Positions 10,070 to 19,769 of a DNA stretch of 64,000 nucleotides are shown here, one piece after another (positions within the stretch are counted from its first letter, which is position 1; every line of letters begins with the position of its first letter). A model generated the notes under the pieces. That model was not told the origin of the DNA. It worked only from the letters and a program-made list of their open reading frames with translations, and made no database searches. The stretch covers positions 5,332,001 through 5,396,000 of the forward strand of contig NZ_CP041185.1 in the NCBI RefSeq assembly GCF_006517255.1, given 5' to 3'. Made by a program: the position numbers and the translations under genes. Origin of the DNA: Janthinobacterium tructae. GTDB taxonomy: Bacteria; Pseudomonadota; Gammaproteobacteria; Burkholderiales; Burkholderiaceae_D.

Positions 10070-12826
10070 TTATGCAATCGTTGCGGGAAAGATCGTGTGC
10101 CACAGGCGCATCACGTTGTCCGCATGCACGCGCACTCTTTCCGGTTCCACCCGGGCCAGGTCGTGGCCCTGCAGGCGCAACTGGTGCTGCAGCTTGCGTA
10201 GCGCGCGGTAGGCGTCGGCCACCAGGGCGGCCAGCTGCGCGTCGATCAGTCCCAGTTCGCCGCACAGGCGCAGCAGGGCGATATTGCCCGAGTTGGCCGT
10301 CAGCTGCGGATACTGCGCCGCGTGCTGCAGCACCAGGTATTGCACCATGAACTCGATGTCGATCATGCCGCCCGGATCTTGTTTCAAATCAAAGCTGCCG
10401 GGGCGGGGCGGGTGGGCGTCCAGCATTTTCTTGCGCATGGCCACCACTTCACCCTTGAGCGGGCCGTTTTCCGGGCGCTCCTTGCGCAAGATCGTGTCGC
10501 GGATGCGTTCGAAGTGCTTGCCGATGGCGACGTCGCCGGCGCAGAAGCGTGCGCGCGTGAGCGCCTGGTGCTCCCACACCCAGGCCGCGCTGCCCTGGTA
10601 GCGCTCGAATGCCTGCACGCTGGAAACCAGCATGCCCGAGGCGCCATCGGGGCGCAGGGCGATATCGATGTCGAACAGGATGCCGGCCGAGGTGTGCGAG
10701 GTCATCCAGGTGATGAAGCGCTGCGCCAGCTTGGCATACAGGCCGGGCGCTTCCTGGTCGTCGTCGTCGAACAGGAAGATGACGTCCAGGTCGGAGACAT
10801 AGCCCAGTTCCTTGCCGCCCAGCTTGCCATATGCGATGACGGCGAATTTCGGCACCTCGCGGTGGCGCGTGGGTAAGGTTTGCCACACGGCTTGCACGGT
10901 GGCGGCGACGATGATGTCGGCCAGCTGCGACAGGTAATCGGCCAGCTTTTCCACGCTCAGGTCGCCCGCCAGGTCTTGCGCCAGGCACTGGAACAGCTGC
11001 GCATGGTGTGTTTCGCGCAGGATATCCATCTGCCGCTCCGTGTCGCCGGGCGCGTCGTCGAGCTGGCGCTGCAGGTCCAGTGCCAGCGCATTTGGATCGG
11101 GCACCGTGTTGCGGATGCGTTCATCGAGCAGTTCGTCGAGCAGGATAGGATGTTGCGTGAGGAAGGTGGCGGCCCAGCCGCTGGCGCACACCATGCGCAC
11201 GACGCGCTCTAGCGTATGGGGATATTCCGTCAGCAGCGACAAATAGGCCGAGCGGCGCGCGATGGCTTCCAAAAAGTCGAGCAGGCGGCCCAGGGTGGCC
11301 AGCTGGCTGGCGTTACCGTTGGAAACGGAGCAATCGGTGATCAGGGGCAGGGCGGAATTGACGAGGGCCACCAGGCGCGTGCGGCTCGCCTCGGGCAAGG
11401 ATTGCAGCCGCGGCGCCTGCCATGTGGCCAGCAAACGGCGCGCGCAGGCGGCAGGTTCGTGGAAACCCAGCGCGGCGAAGCGCGCCTCGATGGCTTCCTG
11501 CTGGTCCGAGGCGGCGCAGTCGTTCGACGTCTGCGGGTCGATGCCCGTGTCGGCCGGCGGCGTGCCGCTGCTCTTGTCGCTGAACATCTCGTCGAACTGG
11601 CCGGCGACAAACACGCGGTGCGCTTCGAGCTGGGCCAGCAGGGTAGGCGTGTCGGGCAAGCCCATCATCTGCGCCACCACCAGGCGGTCGGCCTCGTTGG
11701 CGGGCAGGGTATGGGTTTGCGCATCGTCCAGGTATTGCAGCCGGTGTTCGAGGTTGCGCAGGAAAGTGTAGGAGCCGAGTAATTGCTCCACGATGGCCGG
11801 TTCCAGCAAACCCTTGTCTGCCACCGTGCGCAGGGTGGCGCGCGTGGAACGCTCGCGCAGTTCCGCATCGCGCCCGCCGCGTATCAATTGAAACACTTGC
11901 GCGAGGAATTCGATTTCGCGGATGCCGCCGCGGCCCAGCTTGACGTTGTTGCTGCGGTCCGGGTGCAGCCGCTCCTGGCGGTTGACCTCGGCGCGGATCT
12001 GGCCGTGCATGGTGCGGATGGCATCGATGACGCCGAAATCGAGGTAGCGGCGGAAGACAAACGGGCGCACGATGGCGTCAAGCGACGCAATATCTTCCGG
12101 CTTGCCCGTCACGGCGCGCGCCTTGACCCAGGCGTAGCGCTCCCATTCGCGGCCCTGCACGATCAGGTATTGCTCCACCATGCCCAGGCTGGCGGCCAGC
12201 GGACCCGAGTTACCGTTCGGACGCAAGGCCATGTCCACACGGAAAGTAAAACCGTCTTGCGTGATTTCGGCCAGGGCGGCGATCAGCTTCTTGCCCATGC
12301 GAATGAAAAACTCGTGATTCGACAGGCTGCGCTGGCCCGGCTGAGTAGCGACCGTATCGCCATCTTCCGGGTAGACAAAGATCAGGTCGATGTCCGACGA
12401 GACATTCAGCTCGCCGCCGCCCTGCTTGCCCATCGCCAGCACCATCAATGCCTGTTCCTCGCCCGATTCCTCGCCGACGGGCATGCCGTGCAAGGCCACC
12501 ATCTCGGCCATGATGGCGTCCACATGCGTGCGGATGGCGAAATCGGCAAAGCCCGTCATCGCCGTGACGACCTCGTTCAAGTCGGCCTGGCCGCAAAGAT
12601 CGCGCTCGATCAGGCCGCACACGAGCAGGTTGCGCAGGCGGCGCATGGCCCGCTCGGCCGGCAGCGGCGGCGTGGCGGCGTTCGATTGCTCGGCCAGCGC
12701 AGCGGCAAAATCGAGCCCGTCGAGCGGCGCGCGCACCAGTTGCGTTATCTGCGCGGCGCGCTCGGGGGCGGCGCTCAGCCAGCGCTGGTAGAAACGGGAG
12801 GCGGAGATCAAAGGCTGTGTGCTCAT
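10070..12826 (-). CDS. glnE: Glutamine synthetase adenylyltransferase/adenylyl-removing enzyme GlnE
   Basis: A 918-residue bifunctional enzyme that adenylylates and deadenylylates glutamine synthetase in response to nitrogen state. Two nucleotidyltransferase halves are visible. The first has GKQGGGELNVSSDIDLIF (residues 133-150, with the DxD at 145 and 147). The second, about residues 665-690, has YGKLGGKELGYVSDLDVIFLF. The first half carries the RYLDFGVIDAIRTMH and LGRGGIREIEFLAQ segments, and the second has the corresponding DLKQDPGGMIDIEFMVQY. In the E. coli enzyme the N-terminal half removes and the C-terminal half adds AMP. Length fits the family (E. coli 946). Neighbours yhdP, nit and tldD diverge from it, a betaproteobacterial arrangement. 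Confidence 0.96.
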   Translation of the reverse strand: MSTQPLISASRFYQRWLSAAPERAAQITQLVRAPLDGLDFAAALAEQSNAATPPLPAERAMRRLRNLLVCGLIERDLCGQADLNEVVTAMTGFADFAIRTHVDAIMAEMVALHGMPVGEESGEEQALMVLAMGKQGGGELNVSSDIDLIFVYPEDGDTVATQPGQRSLSNHEFFIRMGKKLIAALAEITQDGFTFRVDMALRPNGNSGPLAASLGMVEQYLIVQGREWERYAWVKARAVTGKPEDIASLDAIVRPFVFRRYLDFGVIDAIRTMHGQIRAEVNRQERLHPDRSNNVKLGRGGIREIEFLAQVFQLIRGGRDAELRERSTRATLRTVADKGLLEPAIVEQLLGSYTFLRNLEHRLQYLDDAQTHTLPANEADRLVVAQMMGLPDTPTLLAQLEAHRVFVAGQFDEMFSDKSSGTPPADTGIDPQTSNDCAASDQQEAIEARFAALGFHEPAACARRLLATWQAPRLQSLPEASRTRLVALVNSALPLITDCSVSNGNASQLATLGRLLDFLEAIARRSAYLSLLTEYPHTLERVVRMVCASGWAATFLTQHPILLDELLDERIRNTVPDPNALALDLQRQLDDAPGDTERQMDILRETHHAQLFQCLAQDLAGDLSVEKLADYLSQLADIIVAATVQAVWQTLPTRHREVPKFAVIAYGKLGGKELGYVSDLDVIFLFDDDDQEAPGLYAKLAQRFITWMTSHTSAGILFDIDIALRPDGASGMLVSSVQAFERYQGSAAWVWEHQALTRARFCAGDVAIGKHFERIRDTILRKERPENGPLKGEVVAMRKKMLDAHPPRPGSFDLKQDPGGMIDIEFMVQYLVLQHAAQYPQLTANSGNIALLRLCGELGLIDAQLAALVADAYRALRKLQHQLRLQGHDLARVEPERVRVHADNVMRLWHTIFPATIA

Positions 12827-13063
12827 GGTGTCGGTAAGGGTCTCGTGAATGCTGCGTGCATGGTTCTTGTTTAACTTGGCTGTGAACGGCGGGGGATGCG
12901 GTAAAATTGTGCCGCTGGCGCGAATGCCGCCGGCAGTGCATGCTCTTCCGGACGATGGTAAGGGAGGCTTTGCTCAGAAGCAAGCGCAAGGATGCAGGCG
13001 CGCACCACGAATGCAGACGATTTTTGCCATTATTTGACGCCGGGCCAGTTTATTAGCTTATTG

Positions 13064-16000
13064 ATGCAAAAACCGCCAGAAGCAAGCGTGACAGAACATG
13101 TGCCATTGGCCTTGCGCTGGCAGCGGCTGCGTGCCGCCTATCGCATGGCCAATCTGGCCACCCACCATGTGTTGGGTTTTACCATCAAACTGGTGCTGCT
13201 GGCGTATTTCGCCTTCGCCGTGCTGTTTTTGTTCCTGCGCTACGCCATCCTGCCGAATATCGATTACTACAAGGGCGATATCGAGCGGGCGGCCAGCCGC
13301 GCGCTGGGCAACCCTGTCAGTATCGCGCGTATTTATGCCTCCTGGCATGGCGTGCGGCCGAATCTCTTCCTCGGCGACGTGAGCCTGCGCGACAAGACGG
13401 GCCGCCAGGCGCTGAGCCTGCCGAGCGTTTCGGCCACCGTGTCATGGTGGAGCGTGCTCGGTTCCGTGCGCTTCGATACGCTGGAAATCACGCGGCCTGA
13501 CCTGGACGTACGGCGCAGCAAGGATGGCAAGCTGTATGTGGCAGGCGTGCTGGTCGACAGCAAGCAAGGCAGCGACGGCAAGGGTGCCGACTGGCTGCTG
13601 TCGCAGCATGAGATCATCATTCGCGACGGCAAGGTGCGCTGGACCGACGAAGCGCGTGGCACGCCGGAGCTGGCTTTAAGCCAGGTTAACTTGCTGCTGC
13701 GCAACCACTGGCGCAGCCACCGGCTGGGCTTGCAGGCCACCCCGCCTGCCAGTCTGGCCGCGCCCATCGATGTGCGCGCGCACTTCAGCCATCCCCCTTT
13801 CAGCACGCGCATCTCGGATGTGTCGATGTGGAAGGGCGAGTTGTACGCCGACCTGAAAAACGCCGACCTGGCCGCCTGGCGCCGCTATCTCGACTACCCG
13901 TTTGAATTAAGCCAGGGCAAGGGCGCCCTGCGCGCCTGGCTGAGCCTGGATCACGCGCGCCTGGCCGGCTTCACGGCCGATGTGGGTCTGACGGAGGTGC
14001 AGGCGCAACTGGGCGAGCATATCGCCCCGCTCGACTTGCTGTCGGTCAGCGGGCGCATTTCGGCAAAGGAAGAGCTGTCGGCGCAGGTGCCGGACGGCAA
14101 ACCCACCTTCGGCGCGAATGGGCACCAGGTCGAGCTGACGAATTTCGCGGTGGAAACGCGCGATGGCCTCAGCCTGCCGCCCACGACCCTGTCCGAACGC
14201 TTTGTCGCCGCCACCAAGCGCAAGCCGGCGCGCACGGAAATCACGGCCAAGTCGCTCGATTTGCACACCCTGGCCGCGCTGGCCGACAAGCTGCCGCTGG
14301 GCGAGCAGCAGCGCCAGCGTCTCGATGCCCTGGCGCCGCGCGGGCGTTTGCAGGATTTTTCAGCGCAATGGGAAGGCGACATGGCCACGCCCGCCAGCTA
14401 CCGTTTGCGCGGCAAGCTCATCGATCTGGGCCTGAATGCGCAGCCGGCGCGCCTGGCCGTGGCGAAGACGGCGACCAGCCCTGCACAGGCGGCTGCACCG
14501 GCCATTCCCGGCTTCGACCACCTGACCGGCAGCATCGACGCCAATGACAAGGGCGGCAGCATTGCCATCGATGCGCAGGATTTGGTGTTGCAGTTCCCCA
14601 CCTACCTGAGCGAGCCGGCCTTGCCGTTCGAACAATTCGCCATGCAGGCGCGCTGGACCTTTGAAGCGGGCAATATGCTGCAAGTCGGGCTGGACAAGCT
14701 GGACTTCGATCAGCAAGGCTTGCGCGTCGCCTTGCAGGGCACGCACCGCATGCCGCTCGACGGCAAGAACCTGGGCCAGGTCGATTTGACGGGCACGATC
14801 GACAATTTCCATATCAACACCATCGGCCGCTATCTGCCGCTGCAAACGCCCGAGCACCTGCGCCACTGGCTGACGGGCGCGCTGGAAGGCGGCGTGGCGC
14901 GCGATGTCAGCCTGCGCCTGCGCGGCGAACTCGAGCATTTCCCCTTCAAGGGGGATACGCCCGCCCAGCGCAATCGCGGCGACTTTCGCGTGGCCGGCAA
15001 GCTCGAGAACGGCATCCTCAATTATGCACCGGGCGAATTGGCGGAAAACGGACCGCTGGCGGGCAAGGCGCCGTTGTGGCCGCAGGCGGAAAAAATCAAG
15101 GGCAGCTTTATTTTCGAGCGGGCGCGCATGGAAATCCGCGGCGACACGGCCACCACGGGCGGCGTGGCTCTGACGAATGTCAAAGCCGTAATTCCCGACC
15201 TGACCGTGTTCGACACCTTGCTCGATATCGAGGGCAATGCCGCCGGCCCGATGCAGGAATTCCTCAAGTACGTGGCGGCCAGTCCCGTGCTGGGCTGGAT
15301 CGAGCATTTCACGGACGAAACGACGGCGACGGGCAACGCCAGGCTGGCCCTCAAATTGCACTTGCCGATCGAGCGCATGCTCGAGGCGACCGTGCAGGGC
15401 AGCTTGCAGCTGGCGGGCAACGACGTGGTGCTGTTCCACGACATGCCGCCCGTGCTGGGCACGCAGGGCAAGATCGAATTTAACGAGAAGGGCGTCAACC
15501 TGAATGGCTTGAACGGCAGCCTGCTGGGCGGGCCGCTGGCCATCTCGGGCGGCACGCAGGCGGACAATTCCATCCAGGTGAAAATTGCCGGCAACATGAC
15601 CATCGACGGCTTGCGCAAGACGTATCCGGCGCCCGTGTTGCAGCGGCTGGCGAAGCATTTGAATGGCGGCGCGCGCTACAGCGGCTTGATCACGGCGCGC
15701 GACCACCAGGTGGTGGTCAATGTCGAGTCGCCGCTGACGGGCCTGGGCCTGGATTTCCCCGCGCCCCTGAAAAAGCCTGCCGGCGACAGCCTGCCCGTGA
15801 AATTCACCTTGACGGGCAATGCGGCGAACGGCGCCGGCCTGCGCACGGACGATATCCGCATCGCGCTGGGCTCTGGCATCGCCGCCCGCTACCAGCGCCA
15901 GAAGCAGGGCAAGGATGCCTGGCGCCTGGTGCGCGGCGGCATCGGCGTGAACGTGCCGGCGCCGGAACCGGACAGCGGCATGATGCTCAACGTGAATATG

Positions 16001-17251
16001 AAAACCCTGGACGTGGACAGCTGGATCGCCGTCGGCGGTGAAATCGCCGGCAACGCCACGGCGCCAGCCGATGCCGGTGGCAACGCCGACGACGCACCCG
16101 ATATCGCGCAATATGTGGTGCCGGACATGATGGCGGCGCGCGCCAGCGAACTGATGCTGGGCGAGCGCAAGCTGGAAAACGTGGTGGTGGGCGCCACGCA
16201 TCAAAAGGATGTGTGGCAAGCCAATATTGACGCGAAACAAGTGTCGGGCTATGTGACGTGGCTGGAAACGCCGTCCGGCCTGGGCAAGATGACGGCGCGC
16301 CTGTCGTCGCTGATCATTCCGGAATCGGCCGCCAACGATGTGAAGAGTTTACTGGAAGGCAAGAGCGGTGCCCAGTCGATTCCGTCGCTCGATATCATCG
16401 CCGAGCAATTTGAACTGTTCAACAAGAAGATCGGCCGGCTGGAGTTGCAGGCCTATAACACCATGGCGGCGGGCGGGCGCGAGTGGCGCGTGGGCAAGCT
16501 GCAATTGTCGAATCCCGATGGTGCGCTGAGCGGCAATGGCAAATGGGTCATCAAGGATGGTCAAAGCACGACCAGCCTGCGTTTCGGCCTCGATATCGTC
16601 GATGCGGGCAAGTTGCTCGACCGCTTCGGCTTTGCCGATACGGTGCGTCGCGGCAAGGGGCGCCTGAGCGGCGACATCGCCTGGAACGGCTTGCCGTATT
16701 CGCTCGACATTCCCACCCTGTCGGGGCAGATCGAGATGAATGTGGAGTCGGGCCAGTTCCTCAAGCAGGATCCGGGCGCGGCCAAGCTGTTGGGCGTGCT
16801 CAGCCTGCAAGCCTTGCCCCGTTTGCTGAAACTCGATTTCCACGATGTGTTTTCCGAAGGCCTGGCCTTCGACGGCATCACGGCCAACGCCAGCATCAAG
16901 CGCGGCGTGGTGAGCACCGACAACCTCAAGATGCACGGCGTGGCGGCCACCGTACTGATGGATGGCAAGGCCGATATCGCCAATGAAACGACGAATTTGC
17001 ACGTGGTGGTGATCCCCGAATTTAACCTGGGCACGGGGCCGCTCGTGTATGCGCTGGCCGTCAACCCCGTCATCGGCCTGGGTAGTTTCCTGGCGCAATT
17101 GTTCCTGCGTGCCCCCGTGATGAAGGCGCTCACCTATCACATGCAGATTGCCGGACCGTGGAAGTCGCCCGTCGTGACCAAGCTCGATGGTGGTAAATTG
17201 GAGCCTGTCGCCGTGCCTGCCGCCGCGGCCGTGGAGGCGGTGGCGAAATAG
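13064..17251 (+). CDS. yhdP: YhdP family (AsmA-like) large envelope protein
   Basis: About 1,395 residues. One N-terminal transmembrane segment (about residues 37-60, IKLVLLAYFAFAVLFLFLRY) is followed by a very long periplasmic region of AsmA/TIGR02099 type, predicted to form a beta-groove bridging inner and outer membranes. YhdP in E. coli works with TamB and YdbH in phospholipid transport to the outer membrane. The C-terminal part, LNLHVVVIPEFNLGTGPLVYALAVNP-like (here TTNLHVVVIPEFNLG), is the most conserved in the family, and FLAQLFLRAPVMKALTYHMQI follows. The start is uncertain: ATG 13064 has no good Shine-Dalgarno. GTG 13088 and an in-frame ATG at 12992 are alternatives. First gene of an apparent yhdP-nit-tldD operon. 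Confidence 0.9.
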   Translation: MQKPPEASVTEHVPLALRWQRLRAAYRMANLATHHVLGFTIKLVLLAYFAFAVLFLFLRYAILPNIDYYKGDIERAASRALGNPVSIARIYASWHGVRPNLFLGDVSLRDKTGRQALSLPSVSATVSWWSVLGSVRFDTLEITRPDLDVRRSKDGKLYVAGVLVDSKQGSDGKGADWLLSQHEIIIRDGKVRWTDEARGTPELALSQVNLLLRNHWRSHRLGLQATPPASLAAPIDVRAHFSHPPFSTRISDVSMWKGELYADLKNADLAAWRRYLDYPFELSQGKGALRAWLSLDHARLAGFTADVGLTEVQAQLGEHIAPLDLLSVSGRISAKEELSAQVPDGKPTFGANGHQVELTNFAVETRDGLSLPPTTLSERFVAATKRKPARTEITAKSLDLHTLAALADKLPLGEQQRQRLDALAPRGRLQDFSAQWEGDMATPASYRLRGKLIDLGLNAQPARLAVAKTATSPAQAAAPAIPGFDHLTGSIDANDKGGSIAIDAQDLVLQFPTYLSEPALPFEQFAMQARWTFEAGNMLQVGLDKLDFDQQGLRVALQGTHRMPLDGKNLGQVDLTGTIDNFHINTIGRYLPLQTPEHLRHWLTGALEGGVARDVSLRLRGELEHFPFKGDTPAQRNRGDFRVAGKLENGILNYAPGELAENGPLAGKAPLWPQAEKIKGSFIFERARMEIRGDTATTGGVALTNVKAVIPDLTVFDTLLDIEGNAAGPMQEFLKYVAASPVLGWIEHFTDETTATGNARLALKLHLPIERMLEATVQGSLQLAGNDVVLFHDMPPVLGTQGKIEFNEKGVNLNGLNGSLLGGPLAISGGTQADNSIQVKIAGNMTIDGLRKTYPAPVLQRLAKHLNGGARYSGLITARDHQVVVNVESPLTGLGLDFPAPLKKPAGDSLPVKFTLTGNAANGAGLRTDDIRIALGSGIAARYQRQKQGKDAWRLVRGGIGVNVPAPEPDSGMMLNVNMKTLDVDSWIAVGGEIAGNATAPADAGGNADDAPDIAQYVVPDMMAARASELMLGERKLENVVVGATHQKDVWQANIDAKQVSGYVTWLETPSGLGKMTARLSSLIIPESAANDVKSLLEGKSGAQSIPSLDIIAEQFELFNKKIGRLELQAYNTMAAGGREWRVGKLQLSNPDGALSGNGKWVIKDGQSTTSLRFGLDIVDAGKLLDRFGFADTVRRGKGRLSGDIAWNGLPYSLDIPTLSGQIEMNVESGQFLKQDPGAAKLLGVLSLQALPRLLKLDFHDVFSEGLAFDGITANASIKRGVVSTDNLKMHGVAATVLMDGKADIANETTNLHVVVIPEFNLGTGPLVYALAVNPVIGLGSFLAQLFLRAPVMKALTYHMQIAGPWKSPVVTKLDGGKLEPVAVPAAAAVEAVAK

Positions 17252-17281
17252 GCGAGGCGTTCGAATGGAGAAGAGGTGGCA

Positions 17282-18082
17282 ATGATGCATACAGTCGCAG
17301 CAGTACAAATGATTTCCTCGCCGTCCGTGGCAGACAACCTGGCCACGGCGCGACGCCTGGTGGCACAGGCCGCCGCCGCTGGCGCGCAGCTGGTGGTGTT
17401 GCCCGAATACTGGGCCATCATGGGCCAGCAGGAAACGGACAAGCTGGCCCATGCGGAACAGCCCGGTAGCGGACCGATCCAGGATGGCATGGCGCAGATG
17501 GCGCGTCAGCACGGCATCTGGCTGATCGGCGGCACCTTGCCCCTGATCTCCGGCGAGGAGGGCAAGGTCTTGAACACCACGCTGGTGTACGACCCGCAAG
17601 GCGAGCCGGCCGGCCGCTACGACAAGATCCACCTGTTCGGTTTTACGCGCGGCACCGAGTCGTACAATGAATCGCGCACCATCGTGCCTGGTGCGCAAGT
17701 GCGCGCCATCGAGACGCCGTTTGGCCGGGTCGGACTGTCCATCTGCTATGACTTGCGCTTTCCCGAGCTGTACCGCGCCATGGGCGATTGCGCGCTGATC
17801 GTCGTGCCGGCCGCATTTACCCATACGACGGGCAGCGCCCACTGGGAAGTGCTGTTGCGCGCGCGCGCCATCGAAAACCAGTGCTATGTGCTGGCCTCGG
17901 CGCAGGGCGGCTTGCATCCGAACGGCCGGCGCACATGGGGCCACAGCATGCTGATCGACCCTTGGGGCGAAGTGAAAGCCGTGTTGCCCGAAGGCGAGGG
18001 TGTGGTCAGCGGCGAAATCGACCTGGTGTTTTTGGCCGGCGTGCGCGAATCCTTGCCAGCGCTGGCGCACCGGACGATGTGA
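17282..18082 (+). CDS. Carbon-nitrogen hydrolase (Nit family; deaminated-glutathione or omega-amidase type)
   Basis: A nitrilase-superfamily amidase of about 266 residues. The catalytic triad can be placed as Glu42 (VVLPEYWAIMG), Lys115 (RYDKIHLFGF) and Cys155 (LSICYDLRFPELYR), all in the expected sequence order. Family branch 10 (Nit) enzymes repair deaminated glutathione or hydrolyse omega-amides of 2-oxo acids; the sequence alone does not decide which. The ATG at 17282 is preceded by AGAGG at 5-nt spacing. GTG 17276 and ATG 17285 are in-frame alternatives. It follows yhdP by 30 bp and precedes tldD by 21 bp, so cotranscription is likely. Confidence 0.92.
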   Translation: MMHTVAAVQMISSPSVADNLATARRLVAQAAAAGAQLVVLPEYWAIMGQQETDKLAHAEQPGSGPIQDGMAQMARQHGIWLIGGTLPLISGEEGKVLNTTLVYDPQGEPAGRYDKIHLFGFTRGTESYNESRTIVPGAQVRAIETPFGRVGLSICYDLRFPELYRAMGDCALIVVPAAFTHTTGSAHWEVLLRARAIENQCYVLASAQGGLHPNGRRTWGHSMLIDPWGEVKAVLPEGEGVVSGEIDLVFLAGVRESLPALAHRTM

Positions 18083-18103
18083 ATTGAATTGTGAGAAAGA
18101 GTT

Positions 18104-19564
18104 ATGAAGCCATTTGAACCCAATCTGTCCAGCCTGGCCGTGGCGCGCGACATCCTGCTCACGCCGTTCGGCCTGGACGAAGACAAGCTGCTCAAAGCCC
18201 TGGGCACGATGTTTACGCACAAGGTCGACTATGCCGACCTGTATTTCCAGTCGACCAGGAGCGAAGGCTGGAGCCTGGAAGAGGGCATCGTCAAGACGGG
18301 CAGTTTTTCCATCGACCAGGGTGTGGGCGTGCGCGCCGTGTCCGGCGACAAGACGGCCTTTGCGTATTCCGACGATATTTCCGAGCGGGCCTTGCTGGAA
18401 GCGGCAGCAGCCACGCGCACCATCGCGCGCGCGGGCGCCGGCAGAGTCAAGATCGCGGGCCAGATGCAGCCGCAAGGCGGGCGTTCGCTGTACCTGCCCA
18501 ATGATCCGCTCGCCTCGCTGGATGCCACGGCCAAGGTGCAACTGCTCGAGCGTGTGGAAAAGATGGCGCGGGCGAAAGACCCCAGAGTCGTGCAGGTGAT
18601 GGCGGGCCTGGCCGGCGAGTACGACGTGGTGCTGGTGCTGCGCAGCGACGGCGTGCTGGCGGCCGACATCCGCCCGCTGGTGCGCGTCTCGCTGACCGTG
18701 ATCGCGGAACAGAATGGCCGCCGCGAAACGGGCTCGGCTGGTGGCGGCGGGCGTTACAGCTATGACTATTTCAGTGATGCCGTGCTGGAACAATATGCGG
18801 CAGACGCCGTCAACTCGGCCCTGGTGAATCTGGAAGCGCGCCCCGCGCCCGCCGGCCCCATGACCATCGTGCTGGGACCGGGCTGGCCCGGCATCCTGTT
18901 GCACGAGGCGATCGGCCATGGCCTGGAAGGCGATTTCAACCGCAAGGGTTCGTCCGCGTTTTCCGGATGCATCGGCGAGCGCGTGGCGGCCAAGGGCGTC
19001 ACGGTGGTCGACGACGGCACCCTGGCCGGCCGGCGCGGCTCCCTGAATATCGACGACGAGGGCAACCCGACGCAGTGCACGACCCTGATCGAGGATGGCA
19101 TCCTGAAGGGTTACATCCAGGACACGATGAATGCGCGCCTGATGAAGATGCCCGTGACGGGCAATGCGCGCCGCGAATCGTTCGCCCACCTGCCCATGCC
19201 GCGCATGACGAACACGTATATGCTGGGCGGCGACATGGACCCCGGTGAAATCCTCGCTTCCGTGAAAAATGGTTTGTATGCCGTCAACTTTGGCGGCGGT
19301 CAGGTCGACATTACCAACGGCAAGTTTGTCTTCTCGGCCAGCGAAGCGTACATGATCGAAAATGGCAAGCTCAGCTATCCGGTCAAAGGGGCGACCCTGA
19401 TCGGTAATGGTCCGGACGTGCTCAACCGCGTCTGCATGATCGGCAACGACATGCGCCTCGATTCGGGCGTGGGCGTGTGCGGCAAGGAGGGGCAGAGCGT
19501 GCCCGTGGGCGTGGGGCAGCCAACCCTGCGCCTCGATGGCATTACCGTCGGCGGCACAGCCTGA
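18104..19564 (+). CDS. tldD: Metalloprotease TldD
   Basis: A 486-residue cytosolic TldD/PmbA-family metallopeptidase subunit. In other bacteria TldD pairs with TldE to process modified peptides (microcin B17 maturation, CcdA degradation). The zinc site HExxxH is visible as HEAIGH at residues 267-272, within LLHEAIGHGLEGDFNRKGSSAFSG (split motif). N-terminal DYADLYFQSTRSEGWSLEEG and C-terminal VGVCGKEGQSVPVGVGQPTLRL are typical. The partner gene (pmbA/tldE) is not in the window. A Shine-Dalgarno (GAAAGAG) precedes the ATG. It is the last gene of the yhdP-nit-tldD run and is followed by a palindromic repeat at 19580. Confidence 0.95.
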   Translation: MKPFEPNLSSLAVARDILLTPFGLDEDKLLKALGTMFTHKVDYADLYFQSTRSEGWSLEEGIVKTGSFSIDQGVGVRAVSGDKTAFAYSDDISERALLEAAAATRTIARAGAGRVKIAGQMQPQGGRSLYLPNDPLASLDATAKVQLLERVEKMARAKDPRVVQVMAGLAGEYDVVLVLRSDGVLAADIRPLVRVSLTVIAEQNGRRETGSAGGGGRYSYDYFSDAVLEQYAADAVNSALVNLEARPAPAGPMTIVLGPGWPGILLHEAIGHGLEGDFNRKGSSAFSGCIGERVAAKGVTVVDDGTLAGRRGSLNIDDEGNPTQCTTLIEDGILKGYIQDTMNARLMKMPVTGNARRESFAHLPMPRMTNTYMLGGDMDPGEILASVKNGLYAVNFGGGQVDITNGKFVFSASEAYMIENGKLSYPVKGATLIGNGPDVLNRVCMIGNDMRLDSGVGVCGKEGQSVPVGVGQPTLRLDGITVGGTA

Positions 19565-19579
19565 TTTTTTGGATGGTTT

Positions 19580-19721
19580 GCGTAGGTCGGGTTAGTCGCG
19601 TAAGCCGACACCCCCAATGGCAGTGTCAACAATGGTGTCGGATTACGCGTGGCTTCGCCCCGCTAATCCGACCTACGCTCCCGCCTTTCTGATTCCTCAG
19701 CAAAGCGCGTAACCCGACACC
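19580..19721. repeat. REP-like nested palindromic element
   Basis: An outer inverted repeat, GCGTAGGTCGGGTTAG (19580-19595) with CTAATCCGACCTACGC (19663-19678), has one imperfect pair. An inner one, CGCGTAAGCCGACACC (19598-19613) with GGTGTCGGATTACGCG (19634-19649), is also near-perfect. A third partial copy, GCGTAACCCGACACC, follows at 19707-19721. Similar GTAGGTCGGATTA/TAATCCGACCTAC palindromes recur between genes in many proteobacteria. It separates convergent tldD and TBDR genes and may terminate both. Copy number cannot be judged from this window. Confidence 0.75.
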
Positions 19722-19769
19722 ACCATCACGCCAACACCACCGGCCGTGCCAACATGGTTGCTGGATTCC

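Noticed and set aside
12876..12907. yhdP promoter TTGGCT / TAAAAT
   Set aside because: The spacing of 20 bp is too long and the -35 match is poor.
16349..19189. 946-codon minus-strand ORF
   Set aside because: Antisense to yhdP, the nitrilase and tldD; His/Arg/Gln-rich composition typical of GC-rich shadow frames.
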